From: Deltaproteobacteria bacterium
Lineage (GTDB): Bacteria; Myxococcota_A; UBA796
NCBI GenBank assembly: GCA_002707085.1
Contig: PALY01000151.1
Location: forward strand, 1-19,763
DNA: 19,763 nucleotides
Direction of reading: 5' to 3'
The notes beneath the pieces were generated by a model, which made no database searches, was not told the DNA's origin, and saw nothing but the letters and a program-made list of their open reading frames with translations. The translations under genes and the position numbers were made by a program. Shown here piece after piece: positions 1 to 8,402 of the stretch. Numbering within the stretch: the stretch's first letter is position 1; every line of letters begins with the position of its first letter.

Positions 1-354
1 GAATGTTTCATCATCGAAGAAGGGCGAGTCGTGATCCGCAAGCGGGGTCAGATTTTGGCTACGCTGACGGCCGGCGACTACTTTGGTGAGATGAGCTTTA
101 TCGATGTGCCACGTCGCAGCGCTACAGCGACTGTACAGTTGGATGCGCATGTTCTTGTGATTCGTCGCAACCAGTTCCTTCAACTGTTGAAGCAGGACAG
201 TGAATTGGCCGCCAAGTTGATGTGGCAGCTCCTTCAGAAGATGTCACGAACTGTACGTGCGACCAACCGACGGGTGGTCAGTGAACTCACAGAATTTGAT
301 GGTAACGAAGTGATTGGGAACGCGGCGGGTGACACCATTTTGGAAGATGGGTAA
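1..354 (+). CDS. Cyclic nucleotide-binding domain protein (3' part, 5' truncated by window edge)
   Basis: The reading frame is open from base 1, so the gene begins upstream; 117 codons are visible. The visible part reads as the second half of a Crp/PKA-type cyclic-nucleotide-binding beta barrel. A beta strand near visible residues 3-10 (FIIEEGRV) is followed by a phosphate-binding-cassette-like stretch, FGEMSFIDVPRRSATATV, around residues 27-44, with the typical Gly-Glu and Arg-Ser-Ala. A helical C-terminal segment with LLQKMSRTVRATNRR follows. No helix-turn-helix is visible after the barrel and the protein stops soon after it, so this looks like a stand-alone sensor or a C-terminal cNMP domain rather than a Crp-type transcription factor. 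The ligand and the N-terminal partner domain cannot be known from this window. The gene ends 10 bp before the convergent signal peptidase gene. Confidence 0.85.
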   Translation, partial: ECFIIEEGRVVIRKRGQILATLTAGDYFGEMSFIDVPRRSATATVQLDAHVLVIRRNQFLQLLKQDSELAAKLMWQLLQKMSRTVRATNRRVVSELTEFDGNEVIGNAAGDTILEDG

Positions 355-364
355 ACCGCAACCA

Positions 365-1183
365 TTATTGAATGGTGGTAGCGAAGCGCTCTCCACGGAT
401 TTCTCCCAGCATGGGGATTTCCGGGGTGGGTGAACACTGATCGTAGCTAAGCCATACGAACCGTGCCTTTCCTTTGATGTTCCGAAAAGGGACCATGCCC
501 CACACCCGGCTGTCGGCCGAATGGTCGCGATTGTCGCCCATAACGAAAACATGTCCTTCCGGAACTTTTGTTGGACCGTAGTCGTTCATCCGTAGACCGT
601 ACCGTGTGGCGTTGAGTACCCGGTGTGTCATGCCCCCCAAGTCTTCATCGAATTCTCTGTTGGGTGTGGATTTGCACCTGTCGTCCACAAAGTCATATTT
701 CCCGATATCGGCCCGAAGTTGTGCGACCTCATCGATGTATACGACGTTGTTTCTTACTTCGATGGTCTCTCCCGGCAGTCCCACCACTCGTTTGACGTAG
801 TCGAGTGTGGCGAAAGGAGGGAAGGGCATGTCGACCCAGTGACTCGGCTTTTTGTTGTCCGACGTGTCTGTGTCTGATCCCGGAAACACGAACACAATCA
901 CATCTCCCCGTTCAGGAGGGCTGAGTTCTGTCATTGGGATTCGGGTGAGGGGAATTCGCATACCGTAGGTGTATTTTGTGACCAAGATATGGTCGCCTAT
1001 GGCGAGAGTCGGAACCATGGAACCCGATGGGATTCGAAATGGTTCCGCTATGGATGACCGAATCAAGAGGACCATAATGATGGCGGGCGCCCATGAGGCA
1101 AAGATGGCCCAAACCCATCCACCAAAGCGTTCCCCACCCGTTCGGTCGGTATCGTCGCTGTGATGGTTGTCTGTTTTGCTCAC
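365..1183 (-). CDS. lepB: Signal peptidase I
   Basis: Type I signal peptidase (peptidase family S26), which cleaves Sec and Tat signal peptides at the outer face of the inner membrane; 272 aa. Residues 25-45 form the N-terminal membrane anchor. The catalytic Ser motif IPSGSMVPTL has the nucleophile at about S55. The catalytic Lys is K131 in DYVKRVVGLPGE. The conserved box GDNRDHSADSR lies at 217-226. All family boxes are present in order, so the enzyme should be active. The start is a GTG at 1181-1183 with a weak GGA upstream; no in-frame ATG occurs before the anchor. The 5' end is divergent from the Nudix gene, and the 3' end is convergent with the cNMP-domain gene. Several exported proteins in this window (cytochromes, metalloprotease, oxidase subunit with signal peptide) would be substrates of an enzyme of this type. 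Confidence 0.96.
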   Translation of the reverse strand: MSKTDNHHSDDTDRTGGERFGGWVWAIFASWAPAIIMVLLIRSSIAEPFRIPSGSMVPTLAIGDHILVTKYTYGMRIPLTRIPMTELSPPERGDVIVFVFPGSDTDTSDNKKPSHWVDMPFPPFATLDYVKRVVGLPGETIEVRNNVVYIDEVAQLRADIGKYDFVDDRCKSTPNREFDEDLGGMTHRVLNATRYGLRMNDYGPTKVPEGHVFVMGDNRDHSADSRVWGMVPFRNIKGKARFVWLSYDQCSPTPEIPMLGEIRGERFATTIQ

Positions 1184-1241
1184 GTTGGTCCGTTTATACT
1201 CCCGGCTGGGTAACCCGTCGGCGAAAGATTATCCTCCAAGG

Positions 1242-1811
1242 ATGATGCTTAGACAGTTGGCTGCGTCCCTTAAGAACAACCCAGGTAAAGAGGTTCAACT
1301 CGACTCACCTGTTCGTCAGGCTGCTGTGGCAGTCATTTTTCGTCCGAATCTTGATCTGTTGTTTATCAAGCGTGCAGAATTTAAAGGGGACCCGTGGAGC
1401 GGCCATATGGCCCTACCGGGTGGGCGGGTGGAACCGACAGATGTGGATGGCTGTGCAGCGGTTATGCGAGAAGTGGCCGAAGAGGTGGGCATCCGCCTTG
1501 ATCGGTCGGACCTGCTGGGCCAATTGAGCCAGGTTGCGTCTCCAGTCATGACGGCCCGAGTAGTGGTGACACCGTATATTTTTCACCTACAGTCTGACCC
1601 ACAACTTCGTTTGGACGGTAAAGAGGTGGCTGCAACTCATTGGTTTTCAATGGAGCGACTGCTTGCCGATGAGGGACGGGGTGTCTTTGATTATGACTAT
1701 GGCGGTCAACGAATTGAGCTTTCACGTGTCGATTTGGACGGAGAACGGATTTGGGGCATGACCCTGCGGATTGTGGATGAATTACTAGAGCGGATCCGGT
1801 TGGGAACTTGA
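1242..1811 (+). CDS. Nudix hydrolase, CoA pyrophosphatase (NudL)-like
   Basis: A 189-aa Nudix-fold hydrolase. The catalytic Nudix box lies at about residues 60-84: LPGG, then 14 residues, then REVAEEVGI. The spacing between the GG and the RE is the same as in the NudL/PCD1 CoA-pyrophosphatase subfamily, one residue longer than the classic GX5EX7 pattern. The upstream DPWSGHMALPGG resembles that subfamily but lacks its exact LRxHxGQV signature. The substrate is therefore probably CoA or another nucleoside diphosphate derivative, but this is not certain. I chose ATG 1242 (or the adjacent ATG 1245). A longer frame from TTG 1167 would run 17 bp into the divergent lepB coding region and starts with a weak codon. 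The gene is followed 42 bp later by the metalloprotease gene in the same direction. Confidence 0.9.
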   Translation: MMLRQLAASLKNNPGKEVQLDSPVRQAAVAVIFRPNLDLLFIKRAEFKGDPWSGHMALPGGRVEPTDVDGCAAVMREVAEEVGIRLDRSDLLGQLSQVASPVMTARVVVTPYIFHLQSDPQLRLDGKEVAATHWFSMERLLADEGRGVFDYDYGGQRIELSRVDLDGERIWGMTLRIVDELLERIRLGT

Positions 1812-1853
1812 TCTTTACACATAGAGACTCGAATTCCCTGTAATCTTGATGAC

Positions 1854-3362
1854 ATGAACACATTGAGATTCACAATACTGTTGGGGTTGATGGCCTTTTT
1901 TCCTGAACCCTCTTTTGCTGAGCGATTGCCTTGCGGTACTCCTGAACGAATCTCTGAATTTGTGGATGTACAACCCGCGTGGATGCCGCCGCGACCTCCC
2001 AGTTCGACCAAAGGGGAAAGGGAAGCTCATGGTGTTTGCTCAAGCATGCAGGTGTCGGACAATTTCGTGTTGAAGTGGGGAGGGGATGCCCCGCCAGCAT
2101 CAAGCGACGTCGCCCTGATTATGTCTGCGCTCGAAACTTCATGGCAGAGGCAGTTGAATGAGATGGGTCATGAACACCCTTGGGGTACGGGTGACTATTT
2201 GTTCAATGTTTATGTGGGGGACTCAGGAGGCTGCGCCCCAAGCGCATATGGAATGGGCGGCTACTACACCACAGATCCGGACGGATGGCCGATGATCGTG
2301 TTGTCCCAGGGTGTTTTTGAGAATCCGGACTACGGTAAGACTACGGTTGCACATGAGTTTTACCATGCTGTTCAGCATGCATCACGTGCATACAGCAATG
2401 GTGGAGATGCTCAATGGTGGTGGGAGGCAACGGCCATGTGGGTCGAGGCCGAAGTGTATCCAGCCACCCAAGACTACTATGTGTTCTTGTACGGCTACGC
2501 TTTCCAACCCCATCGCCAACTTAGTTCCTATACCTATCCGTCGACCGGTGCGTTGGAAGAGTTCCATCAATACGGTGCCGGTATCTTCCCACGATACCTG
2601 ACAGAACATGTGGCGGATTGGCAACTCATTCGTGACTCCTGGATGCTTGCCGACGGTACAGACGATCCTGTTGAGGTCTTGCGCGATCTTTTGGACGAAG
2701 ACTTCGACGAAGTATTTGCGGATTTCGCGGCCCATAATGCAGTGTGGGACTACCAACACGGTGCTGAAATGGAATCGTACCTGGACTATGTTTCGGATGC
2801 CTACGGCTTTGGAACGATGGACAAGCGCATCGTGGATGGTGTTGCTTCAGAAGGCACGGGTGATGAATGGCAATCCGCCCCTGAAAGCACGTTGCCCGAG
2901 CGGTACGGGTACAATGTAATCAAAATGAATCGTCCCGATGATGGAACTTTGGTTGTCCGTTTTGATGGAGATTCTCAAGGCAGCGCTGGTTCTATGGCAG
3001 ACTGGTATGTCCGCGTTGTTCGCGAGAATGAATCCACAGTTTCCTATGAAAGCGTGCCGGTTGTAGATGGGCAAGGTGAACTCAGTATTGATGGCGTGGG
3101 TGATGAGCGTGCCATTTACCTTGTGGTCAGTGCGGTCAGCTTTCGTTGGAACAGTGATGAAAACTTCGATTACCGCTATCAAATGGACATGGGTGAGATC
3201 GTTGATGATGACAACGGGTCGGTCGGTCCACCACCTGGACCGAAAGCCATGGGCACGTCTAGTACACCTGAAAAGGGCTGGGGCTGCAGTTCAATACCGT
3301 TGCACGGTTCAAAGTGGGTACTACTCGTCTTGAGTGGTTTGTTGTTCCGTCGTAGACCCTGA
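1854..3362 (+). CDS. Secreted gluzincin-like metalloprotease with MYXO-CTERM-like tail
   Basis: Predicted exported protein of 502 aa. A signal peptide spans residues 1-22, with likely cleavage after PSFA. A zinc-peptidase motif HEFYH lies at 167-171 in the context TTVAHEFYHAVQHA. A second acidic motif, WWWEATAMWVE (E191), lies 20 residues downstream, as expected for the third zinc ligand of gluzincins. Aromatic-rich helical and beta regions follow to about residue 445, then an Asp/Gly/Pro linker. The C-terminus is GWGCSS, a hydrophobic helix (487-497) and a basic RRR end. That matches the MYXO-CTERM sorting-tail architecture (processed at the Cys and surface-anchored in myxobacteria). The substrate is unknown. 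No good Shine-Dalgarno precedes the ATG, but the signal peptide supports this start. The last 42 bp overlap the 3' end of the convergent membrane-protein gene. Confidence 0.8.
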   Translation: MNTLRFTILLGLMAFFPEPSFAERLPCGTPERISEFVDVQPAWMPPRPPSSTKGEREAHGVCSSMQVSDNFVLKWGGDAPPASSDVALIMSALETSWQRQLNEMGHEHPWGTGDYLFNVYVGDSGGCAPSAYGMGGYYTTDPDGWPMIVLSQGVFENPDYGKTTVAHEFYHAVQHASRAYSNGGDAQWWWEATAMWVEAEVYPATQDYYVFLYGYAFQPHRQLSSYTYPSTGALEEFHQYGAGIFPRYLTEHVADWQLIRDSWMLADGTDDPVEVLRDLLDEDFDEVFADFAAHNAVWDYQHGAEMESYLDYVSDAYGFGTMDKRIVDGVASEGTGDEWQSAPESTLPERYGYNVIKMNRPDDGTLVVRFDGDSQGSAGSMADWYVRVVRENESTVSYESVPVVDGQGELSIDGVGDERAIYLVVSAVSFRWNSDENFDYRYQMDMGEIVDDDNGSVGPPPGPKAMGTSSTPEKGWGCSSIPLHGSKWVLLVLSGLLFRRRP

Positions 3363-5180
3363 TGTGATCGGGCGGATGGTGATGAGTAAAACACCATCTC
3401 CTTCATCGAAAGATTCTTGGTTCGAAATCGTATTTCCCAGCTGGTCGACCAAGTGTTTGATCCCCTGTTCTTCGTAGGACCCGAGATCCACAGCGATCCA
3501 TCTCAGCCCTGCCGCTCGGAGTATTTTTAGCCCTTTGGAGCGTTCAACTTGAGCGCCTGGATCAATGGCGCTGGGGGGGATGGCGCGTCGGCTTGTTTTT
3601 GGGTGAGACAGATCCGACCAGTCACGCAACAGTCGAGCTACATTTGGGTCTTGTTCTCTGGCTGCCAAGGTTTGCAGGCTAGGGAAGCTCACCATTGGGC
3701 GTTGATGCTGTGTCTGGAGGTACAAATCGTCTGCCGATGCCAGGTTTGGGTGTAGGTTGGAAAAAATCGGAAGCTGGTCACGTGTGGCGCCAGCGGCCAC
3801 ACTTCGGACGGCGGGTAGGAGCAGCACTCCACCATCCATAGGATCTTCACTGAGTGATTTGGTGAACTCTATGGTGGGCAACTTGTGCTTGGGAAACTCG
3901 GTGTGTAGCCGTGAGGTCTTTAGGCCATTCATCACCACGATGATGGACAGCACTCCCGTCACGATGGTTTGGACCCAAGTGGGACGGAGCCAGCGACTGA
4001 AGATGGTGCTGAGGCCGATGCTGGCTCCAATGGACAAACTCATGGCGGCAGGCACCAACCATCGTCGTGGGAAGCGAATGTCACCGACAACGGGAAGGGT
4101 GTAGACCCATTCATTGAGTCCAATGGCAGTGGAGCTAAGCCACCCAAAGGGTTCTCCAACCCAAGCGGTCAAGTTGGCGGGTGTACGGGTTTCGAGTCCA
4201 AATGAAAAGCCAATCATCAGCAGGCCAGAAAGGAGCCAGGGTAAGCTTCGTTTCTTCCCAAGGAGACTCAGCAGCAGTGTGCCAATCAATATTCCTGCTG
4301 GGATCAATGTGGGAGGCCGAGTTGAGTCTCGTAGGGTGGAAGTTGAACCAATGTAATGCCACCACAATCGTAAGTCTGTTGCATTGCTTTGTTGGAGTTT
4401 TGCTACGCTGGGGGAGTCGGTGCTGGAACCACCAAATTGACCATACAGATAGACGATAAAGGCGACACCGAGACCACCAGCGACCATCATTGCAGCCAGG
4501 GCTATACTGAGGTCACGTTCTCGACCCCGGACTGTTTTGAGCGCGAAGGGAAGTACGAACAGCCCGATGACGAGGGCATAAATGCCATGGTATGGACTGT
4601 CTAAGGCGACAACGATGGACAACAGGCCGGCGATAATCCCCCATCGAGGACTCTGCTCTGACAATGCAAGCCACGCAGTTCCAATGAAAGCAGGAATCGC
4701 CCAGATTGCAACGTGTTCAGCGGTTCCATCGACGATGGCATGATGAAACATGGGCTGACTGATCACCACGGCACCACTGAGCAGTCCGGGCAACCAACGA
4801 TCGGTGAGGGTCCGGGTAAGCCAGGCGACGGTGAATCCTGATGTTGCCACCAAAAATATGATGGTCAGATTCCATGCCAGAGTGGGACCGACCAGCCCCA
4901 GAGGTGCAAGCAAGATACCGGAAGCCAAGGGCAGTACAAGCAAGCGCGCCCCGACCGGGAAGTTGACGCGGTTGCTGTCCCAAGGAAGCTCCAAGTGAGA
5001 CAATGTCTGGAAAAGGTGCTGTAAGCCCCACGCACCGCGTATGGCATCGGTTTTTGGGTCGCCGATGATGTGGGTATTCAAGGTGCCCAGTGACGGATAC
5101 AAGATCCACAGCGTCAAGCCCAGCATTGCTGCGGCAGTCAGTACAAAGTGTGATCGCTGGTTGTTGGGAAAATCATCCAC
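3321..5180 (-). CDS. Multi-pass membrane protein, GT-C glycosyltransferase-like
   Basis: Large integral membrane protein of about 619 aa. The first helix (about residues 12-32) is followed by a short loop containing GDPKTDAIRGAWGLQHL, with two acidic residues (D41, D45) and aromatic residues, then NFPVG. About ten further hydrophobic helices follow. After them comes a soluble C-terminal domain of roughly 170 residues (TKSLSEDP onwards) rich in polar residues. This architecture, with an acidic pair in the first extracytoplasmic loop and a periplasmic C-terminal domain, is typical of GT-C lipid-linked-sugar glycosyltransferases (as in PMT and YfhO-like families). The substrate is unknown. I chose GTG 5178-5180, 26 bp after the cyoE stop. 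An upstream GTG at 5288 would overlap cyoE by 82 bp and adds an implausible Arg/Pro-rich leader. Probably co-transcribed with cyoE. Its 3' end overlaps the metalloprotease gene. Confidence 0.72.
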   Translation of the reverse strand: MDDFPNNQRSHFVLTAAAMLGLTLWILYPSLGTLNTHIIGDPKTDAIRGAWGLQHLFQTLSHLELPWDSNRVNFPVGARLLVLPLASGILLAPLGLVGPTLAWNLTIIFLVATSGFTVAWLTRTLTDRWLPGLLSGAVVISQPMFHHAIVDGTAEHVAIWAIPAFIGTAWLALSEQSPRWGIIAGLLSIVVALDSPYHGIYALVIGLFVLPFALKTVRGRERDLSIALAAMMVAGGLGVAFIVYLYGQFGGSSTDSPSVAKLQQSNATDLRLWWHYIGSTSTLRDSTRPPTLIPAGILIGTLLLSLLGKKRSLPWLLSGLLMIGFSFGLETRTPANLTAWVGEPFGWLSSTAIGLNEWVYTLPVVGDIRFPRRWLVPAAMSLSIGASIGLSTIFSRWLRPTWVQTIVTGVLSIIVVMNGLKTSRLHTEFPKHKLPTIEFTKSLSEDPMDGGVLLLPAVRSVAAGATRDQLPIFSNLHPNLASADDLYLQTQHQRPMVSFPSLQTLAAREQDPNVARLLRDWSDLSHPKTSRRAIPPSAIDPGAQVERSKGLKILRAAGLRWIAVDLGSYEEQGIKHLVDQLGNTISNQESFDEGDGVLLITIRPITSGSTTEQQTTQDE

Positions 5181-5206
5181 GGTCGGAGTGTAGCGGACGT
5201 ACCCGT

Positions 5207-6106
5207 TTACAGCACGTGGTCGAGGGCCATCACGACAAAAAGACCACTCAAATACACCAAGGAATAAAGAAAAAGATCTCTGGCCCACGCGGCTCCGCCT
5301 TCAATCTTCAGCCCTTTCCAGGCTTTCCAAAGGAAAACTCCACCCAGCCCAAGAGAACCCGCCAAAGTGATGGCTCCACCCAATCCCATTTGAACGATCC
5401 ACAAACTGACGGCAACCAAGCCAACGACGTAGGCCATGATGTGCTGTCGGGTGATGGCATCGTTCATTTCGATGGGAAGAATTTTGAGTCCGGCTGCATC
5501 ATATTCTTCCTTTCGGTACATGGTGATGGCAAGAGAGTGGGGCAGTTGCCATAGAAACAAGATCGCAAACAAGGCGATTCCGCCCGTGATTTCCACATCA
5601 TTAATGGCAGTCCAACCAATCAACGGTGGAATGGCTCCGGCGATGCCCCCTACGAGGACACTCAACCAACTGCGACGTTTGAGTGGGGTGTAGATGCACA
5701 CGTAGACGATCCATGCGAACACTGCGAGTGCTGTGGCAAAGAGTGTGGTCTCTATGAACATCCAAGGAATCGCGATGGCCATCAATATGAAGCCGTACAC
5801 CAGTGCAACCCATGGCTGCATTCTCCCGGCAGGAAGTGGGCGATTCCTGGTCCTTTCCATCTTGATATCGGATTCCCGCTCAATGTAGTTGTTGAGCGAA
5901 TTCGCACTGGCCACCACCATGGTGGTACCCACAAGTCCTGCGAGTATTGTTTCGATCGATGGGGAACCACCGGCCAAGAACATGCCGCCACCGGCAGTGA
6001 AAATCACCAAAGAACTTAGCCGAGGCTTACCCAAAGACCAGATGTCCGCGAGGCGCGATGGTTGTGTACCGTTTGGTTCATCGTCATTTGGCATTGTATC
6101 TGCCAT
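5207..6106 (-). CDS. cyoE: Protoheme IX farnesyltransferase (heme O synthase)
   Basis: UbiA-family prenyltransferase of 299 aa that converts heme B to heme O, the precursor or cofactor of heme-copper oxidases. The first prenyl-diphosphate/Mg motif is NNYIERESD at 72-80, followed by MERTRNRPLPAGR. Relative to the common NDYxDRDxD, the first two Asp are replaced by Glu, a variation also found in other CtaB proteins. The second conserved region is YTPLKRRSW followed by GGIAGAIPPLIGW. About nine transmembrane helices are visible. The ATG is preceded by GGAG at a good distance, supporting this start. No ctaA is present in the window. The enzyme fits the subunit III and SCO genes at the right edge as part of the oxidase biogenesis set. 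Confidence 0.96.
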   Translation of the reverse strand: MADTMPNDDEPNGTQPSRLADIWSLGKPRLSSLVIFTAGGGMFLAGGSPSIETILAGLVGTTMVVASANSLNNYIERESDIKMERTRNRPLPAGRMQPWVALVYGFILMAIAIPWMFIETTLFATALAVFAWIVYVCIYTPLKRRSWLSVLVGGIAGAIPPLIGWTAINDVEITGGIALFAILFLWQLPHSLAITMYRKEEYDAAGLKILPIEMNDAITRQHIMAYVVGLVAVSLWIVQMGLGGAITLAGSLGLGGVFLWKAWKGLKIEGGAAWARDLFLYSLVYLSGLFVVMALDHVL

Positions 6107-6301
6107 TATTCTCCAGTGTGCCAGTGGCCCTTACTTCCAGGATGCTTCTCTATGCAGGCAAGGGTGCATGTCAAGGTCTTGAACACGATGACAGCGGACG
6201 AGTTTATGGTACCGATATAGCGAGTATGGTTGGGTAGCCAAAGGATTTCTGCTTAATACCTATCAAGTGTATTTTTCATTTCAGATTTGAGGTCATTATA
6301 G

Positions 6302-6664
6302 ATGGACTGGCTATGGCCGATTTATCAAGAACATGTCTACCGAGTACTCTGTGTTTCTGTAGATGATGATGTAGAACAAAACGTGCTTCAACAGCGATTT
6401 TTGCAATCTCTCGGCAACAGTACAGCGACCCTTTATGTCATGGAACCAGTTGGGGACACCATCCGGTTTCGGGGTCTTGGGCAGTGGCTGTTGCCGGATG
6501 TGCCTGGACTATTGTCCGATCCGAATGGCTTCATTGCCGACAATTTTGGTGGTGGAAAGTACAAGGTTAATTTTCATGATGGACTCACATTTGTGGGAAC
6601 CCACAATTTTCGGACATATGGCGAGGAAAGTTGGCGCGATATGGAAGAAAAGGAGTTTGAATAA
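6302..6664 (+). CDS. Hypothetical protein, 120 aa, soluble
   Basis: I do not recognise a family. The product is acidic, without signal peptide or transmembrane segment. It has a predicted alpha/beta first half, then an aromatic- and glycine-rich stretch (around residues 80-105: FGGGKYKV, HDGLTFVGTHNFRTYGEE). That stretch looks like a compact, conserved motif rather than random coding. The C-terminus is highly charged (WRDMEEKEFE). GAGG lies 9 bp upstream of the ATG. It is followed after only 2 bp by the next small membrane-protein gene, so the two probably form a small operon that runs against protoporphyrinogen oxidase. Confidence 0.6.
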   Translation: MDWLWPIYQEHVYRVLCVSVDDDVEQNVLQQRFLQSLGNSTATLYVMEPVGDTIRFRGLGQWLLPDVPGLLSDPNGFIADNFGGGKYKVNFHDGLTFVGTHNFRTYGEESWRDMEEKEFE

Positions 6665-6666
6665 CG

Positions 6667-6870
6667 ATGGCTTTGATACGCGTTCATAAATTGATGATCG
6701 GTACAGCACTGGTTTTTTGTGCCCTATTTTCGACTCGTGCTGTGATTGCCGGCGACACCGTACTTGGGTTGCTTTTTTCGGTGATCACAGTGGCGCTGGG
6801 TGTCTATTTTCGCTGGTTTTTGAAAACGAAAGCCGAGTCTTTGCCGGTCGATTCAAGCTCAAGCGAGTGA
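6667..6870 (+). CDS. Small two-helix membrane protein
   Basis: A 67-aa protein with two hydrophobic segments (about 9-28, and 32-50 ending at YFRWFLKTK). It could be a helical hairpin or a signal peptide (ending VIAG) plus one helix. The tail is Ser-rich. AAGGAG at 6650-6655 sits inside the end of the preceding gene, which suggests coupled translation. The last 12 bp overlap the convergent protoporphyrinogen oxidase gene. The family is not recognised. Strong hydrophobic patterning and the ribosome-binding site support it being real. Confidence 0.55.
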   Translation: MALIRVHKLMIGTALVFCALFSTRAVIAGDTVLGLLFSVITVALGVYFRWFLKTKAESLPVDSSSSE

Positions 6871-8247
6871 CAGATGGGCCTGGTTGGTGGAGGCTACTTT
6901 GGCGGGTAGTGTACTCACAATCTTTTTCGCGATCTCTTCAGACTGTGTTGTACATGCATTGATACCAACCCCGTGGAGGGATGTGCCCGCCAAGTAGATG
7001 CCGGGTAGGCTTGATAGTGCACTCTCGATGGCTGTTACTCGTTTGATGTGGCCTCGTAGATACTGTGGGATGCCAACTCTATGCGTGAATACTCGAACGT
7101 GTACGGGTTTTGTTTCGATGTGTAGAGTCTCAGCGATCTCTTTCCGTGCTGCCAAGATAGAGCCGGCTTCATCCGTGGCCAATTCTGGATCTCTTGTTCC
7201 GCCTACGTACACCTGCATCAACACATGCCCTTCTGGGGCCCTACCTTTGGGGAAGATGCTCGTGGTCCACTTCACGCCGAGTACTGGACCGCCTTCCGAG
7301 CTTGGAATCAGGTAGCCGAAACCATCCAACGCTCTCTGCAGGTCTTTCTTGTTAAAACCAAGATGTACGACGGCAACAGGTGCTGATGGGATTTCTTTGA
7401 GGTTTTCTTCAATTTCGGGATTAAGGGAACCCAACAAGTGTGTTGCGGCAGGACCGTGTAATGTAGACACAACAGCATCCGCTTCGATGACTTCAGGGTT
7501 GTCTCCTCCGACACCGACTCGCCAGTTGCCAATGCCACGAGTAATGCTGACCACAGGTCGATTTCGCTCTACCCGATCACGCAGTTCGGTTTCTAAGGCT
7601 TCAATGAGACGTCCCATTCCACCGGAAATCGAAATCATCGACCCTTGCCCCAGCTTTCCTTGTCCTTGACCAATCAATGCATCACATACCCGGCGGCCAC
7701 TTTCGGCCAGATTGACCAAGCGAGGTAGCACAGAACGTGCGCTTAGTTCGTTCGGGTTCCCCGCATAGATTCCCGCGACGATAGGGTCGAGCAGAACAGA
7801 TGCGGCTTCATCGCCCAAGTGGGCTGCAGCAAACTCGCTTACTGTTTGATCTTCACGAACTGCTGGCAACACCGGTGAAAACTGGAACCGCAGTCGACCT
7901 TTTTCACTGAGAAGCTTTGTTTTTTGTACAGCGGTTGGGCTGTCTGGAAAACTGTGCAACGTGCCTTGGTGCCGAATGTAGCGCCGCCGGATCGCATTTC
8001 CGGCTGTGATGAGTTCATCGCTAAGGTTCAACCTTTCAATGAGCCGTCGGGTAGAAGGGTCACGGTCGACAAAGTCACCCGGTCCGGCTTCACAAACCCA
8101 ACCGTCTGAGCGTTCGGTAAGAATGGTTCCACCCAGACGATCACTGGCTTCAAGAACCCGTATTGTGAGGTCGGGTCGAGCGTCGGCAAGATTCAGAGCG
8201 CATGATAGCCCTGAAATTCCCGCACCGATTACCACCACTGTGGACAT
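6859..8247 (-). CDS. hemG: Protoporphyrinogen/coproporphyrinogen oxidase (FAD-dependent, HemY/HemG type)
   Basis: FAD-dependent oxidase of 462 aa catalysing the six-electron aromatisation of a porphyrinogen in heme synthesis. The N-terminal dinucleotide fold is VVVIGAGISGLSC (GxGxxG at residues 8-13), followed by the adenosine-binding LEASDRLGG at 32-40. The C-terminal FAD motif is IYLAGTSLHGVGINACTTQSEEIA. The length is normal for the HemY-type family; sequence alone does not tell protoporphyrinogen from coproporphyrinogen preference. The family is sometimes named hemY, and the symbol hemG follows the oxygen-dependent enzyme convention. ATG 8245-8247 has a strong AGGAAGGGG upstream; an in-frame GTG at 8304 would add 19 non-family residues and is rejected. 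It lies downstream of two cytochrome c genes on the same strand, with a 155-bp gap. Confidence 0.93.
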   Translation of the reverse strand: MSTVVVIGAGISGLSCALNLADARPDLTIRVLEASDRLGGTILTERSDGWVCEAGPGDFVDRDPSTRRLIERLNLSDELITAGNAIRRRYIRHQGTLHSFPDSPTAVQKTKLLSEKGRLRFQFSPVLPAVREDQTVSEFAAAHLGDEAASVLLDPIVAGIYAGNPNELSARSVLPRLVNLAESGRRVCDALIGQGQGKLGQGSMISISGGMGRLIEALETELRDRVERNRPVVSITRGIGNWRVGVGGDNPEVIEADAVVSTLHGPAATHLLGSLNPEIEENLKEIPSAPVAVVHLGFNKKDLQRALDGFGYLIPSSEGGPVLGVKWTTSIFPKGRAPEGHVLMQVYVGGTRDPELATDEAGSILAARKEIAETLHIETKPVHVRVFTHRVGIPQYLRGHIKRVTAIESALSSLPGIYLAGTSLHGVGINACTTQSEEIAKKIVSTLPAKVASTNQAHLSLA

Positions 8248-8253
8248 GCCCAC

Positions 8254-8262
8254 CCCTTCCTT
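8254..8262 (-). promoter_or_regulatory. Ribosome-binding site deciding the protoporphyrinogen oxidase start
   Basis: On the minus strand the bases read AGGAAGGGG, shortly before ATG 8247. This supports ATG 8247 over the upstream GTG at 8304. Confidence 0.75.
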
Positions 8263-8402
8263 TGTAGCCGCTATATCGGACCCCTCGTAGCTTTTCCGTA
8301 CCACGTTTGCAACAAATGCAGCGCCGACACAGAGGACCCTATTTGGTGTTTAGATGCCATCCTCAAAGGATACGGGTTTTGATACCTGTGGGGACGCAGT
8401 CT

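Noticed and set aside
1167..1241. Longer Nudix start at TTG 1167
   Set aside because: It overlaps the divergent lepB start and uses a weak codon; ATG 1242 leaves room for promoters.
5181..5288. Longer start for the GT-C-like protein at GTG 5288
   Set aside because: It would overlap the end of cyoE by 82 bp and adds an Arg/Pro-rich leader untypical of the family.
5090..5554. 154-codon plus-strand frame
   Set aside because: It is a shadow of cyoE and of the following gene's 5' end.
8248..8304. Longer protoporphyrinogen oxidase start at GTG 8304
   Set aside because: ATG 8247 has a strong ribosome-binding site and begins directly at the FAD fold.
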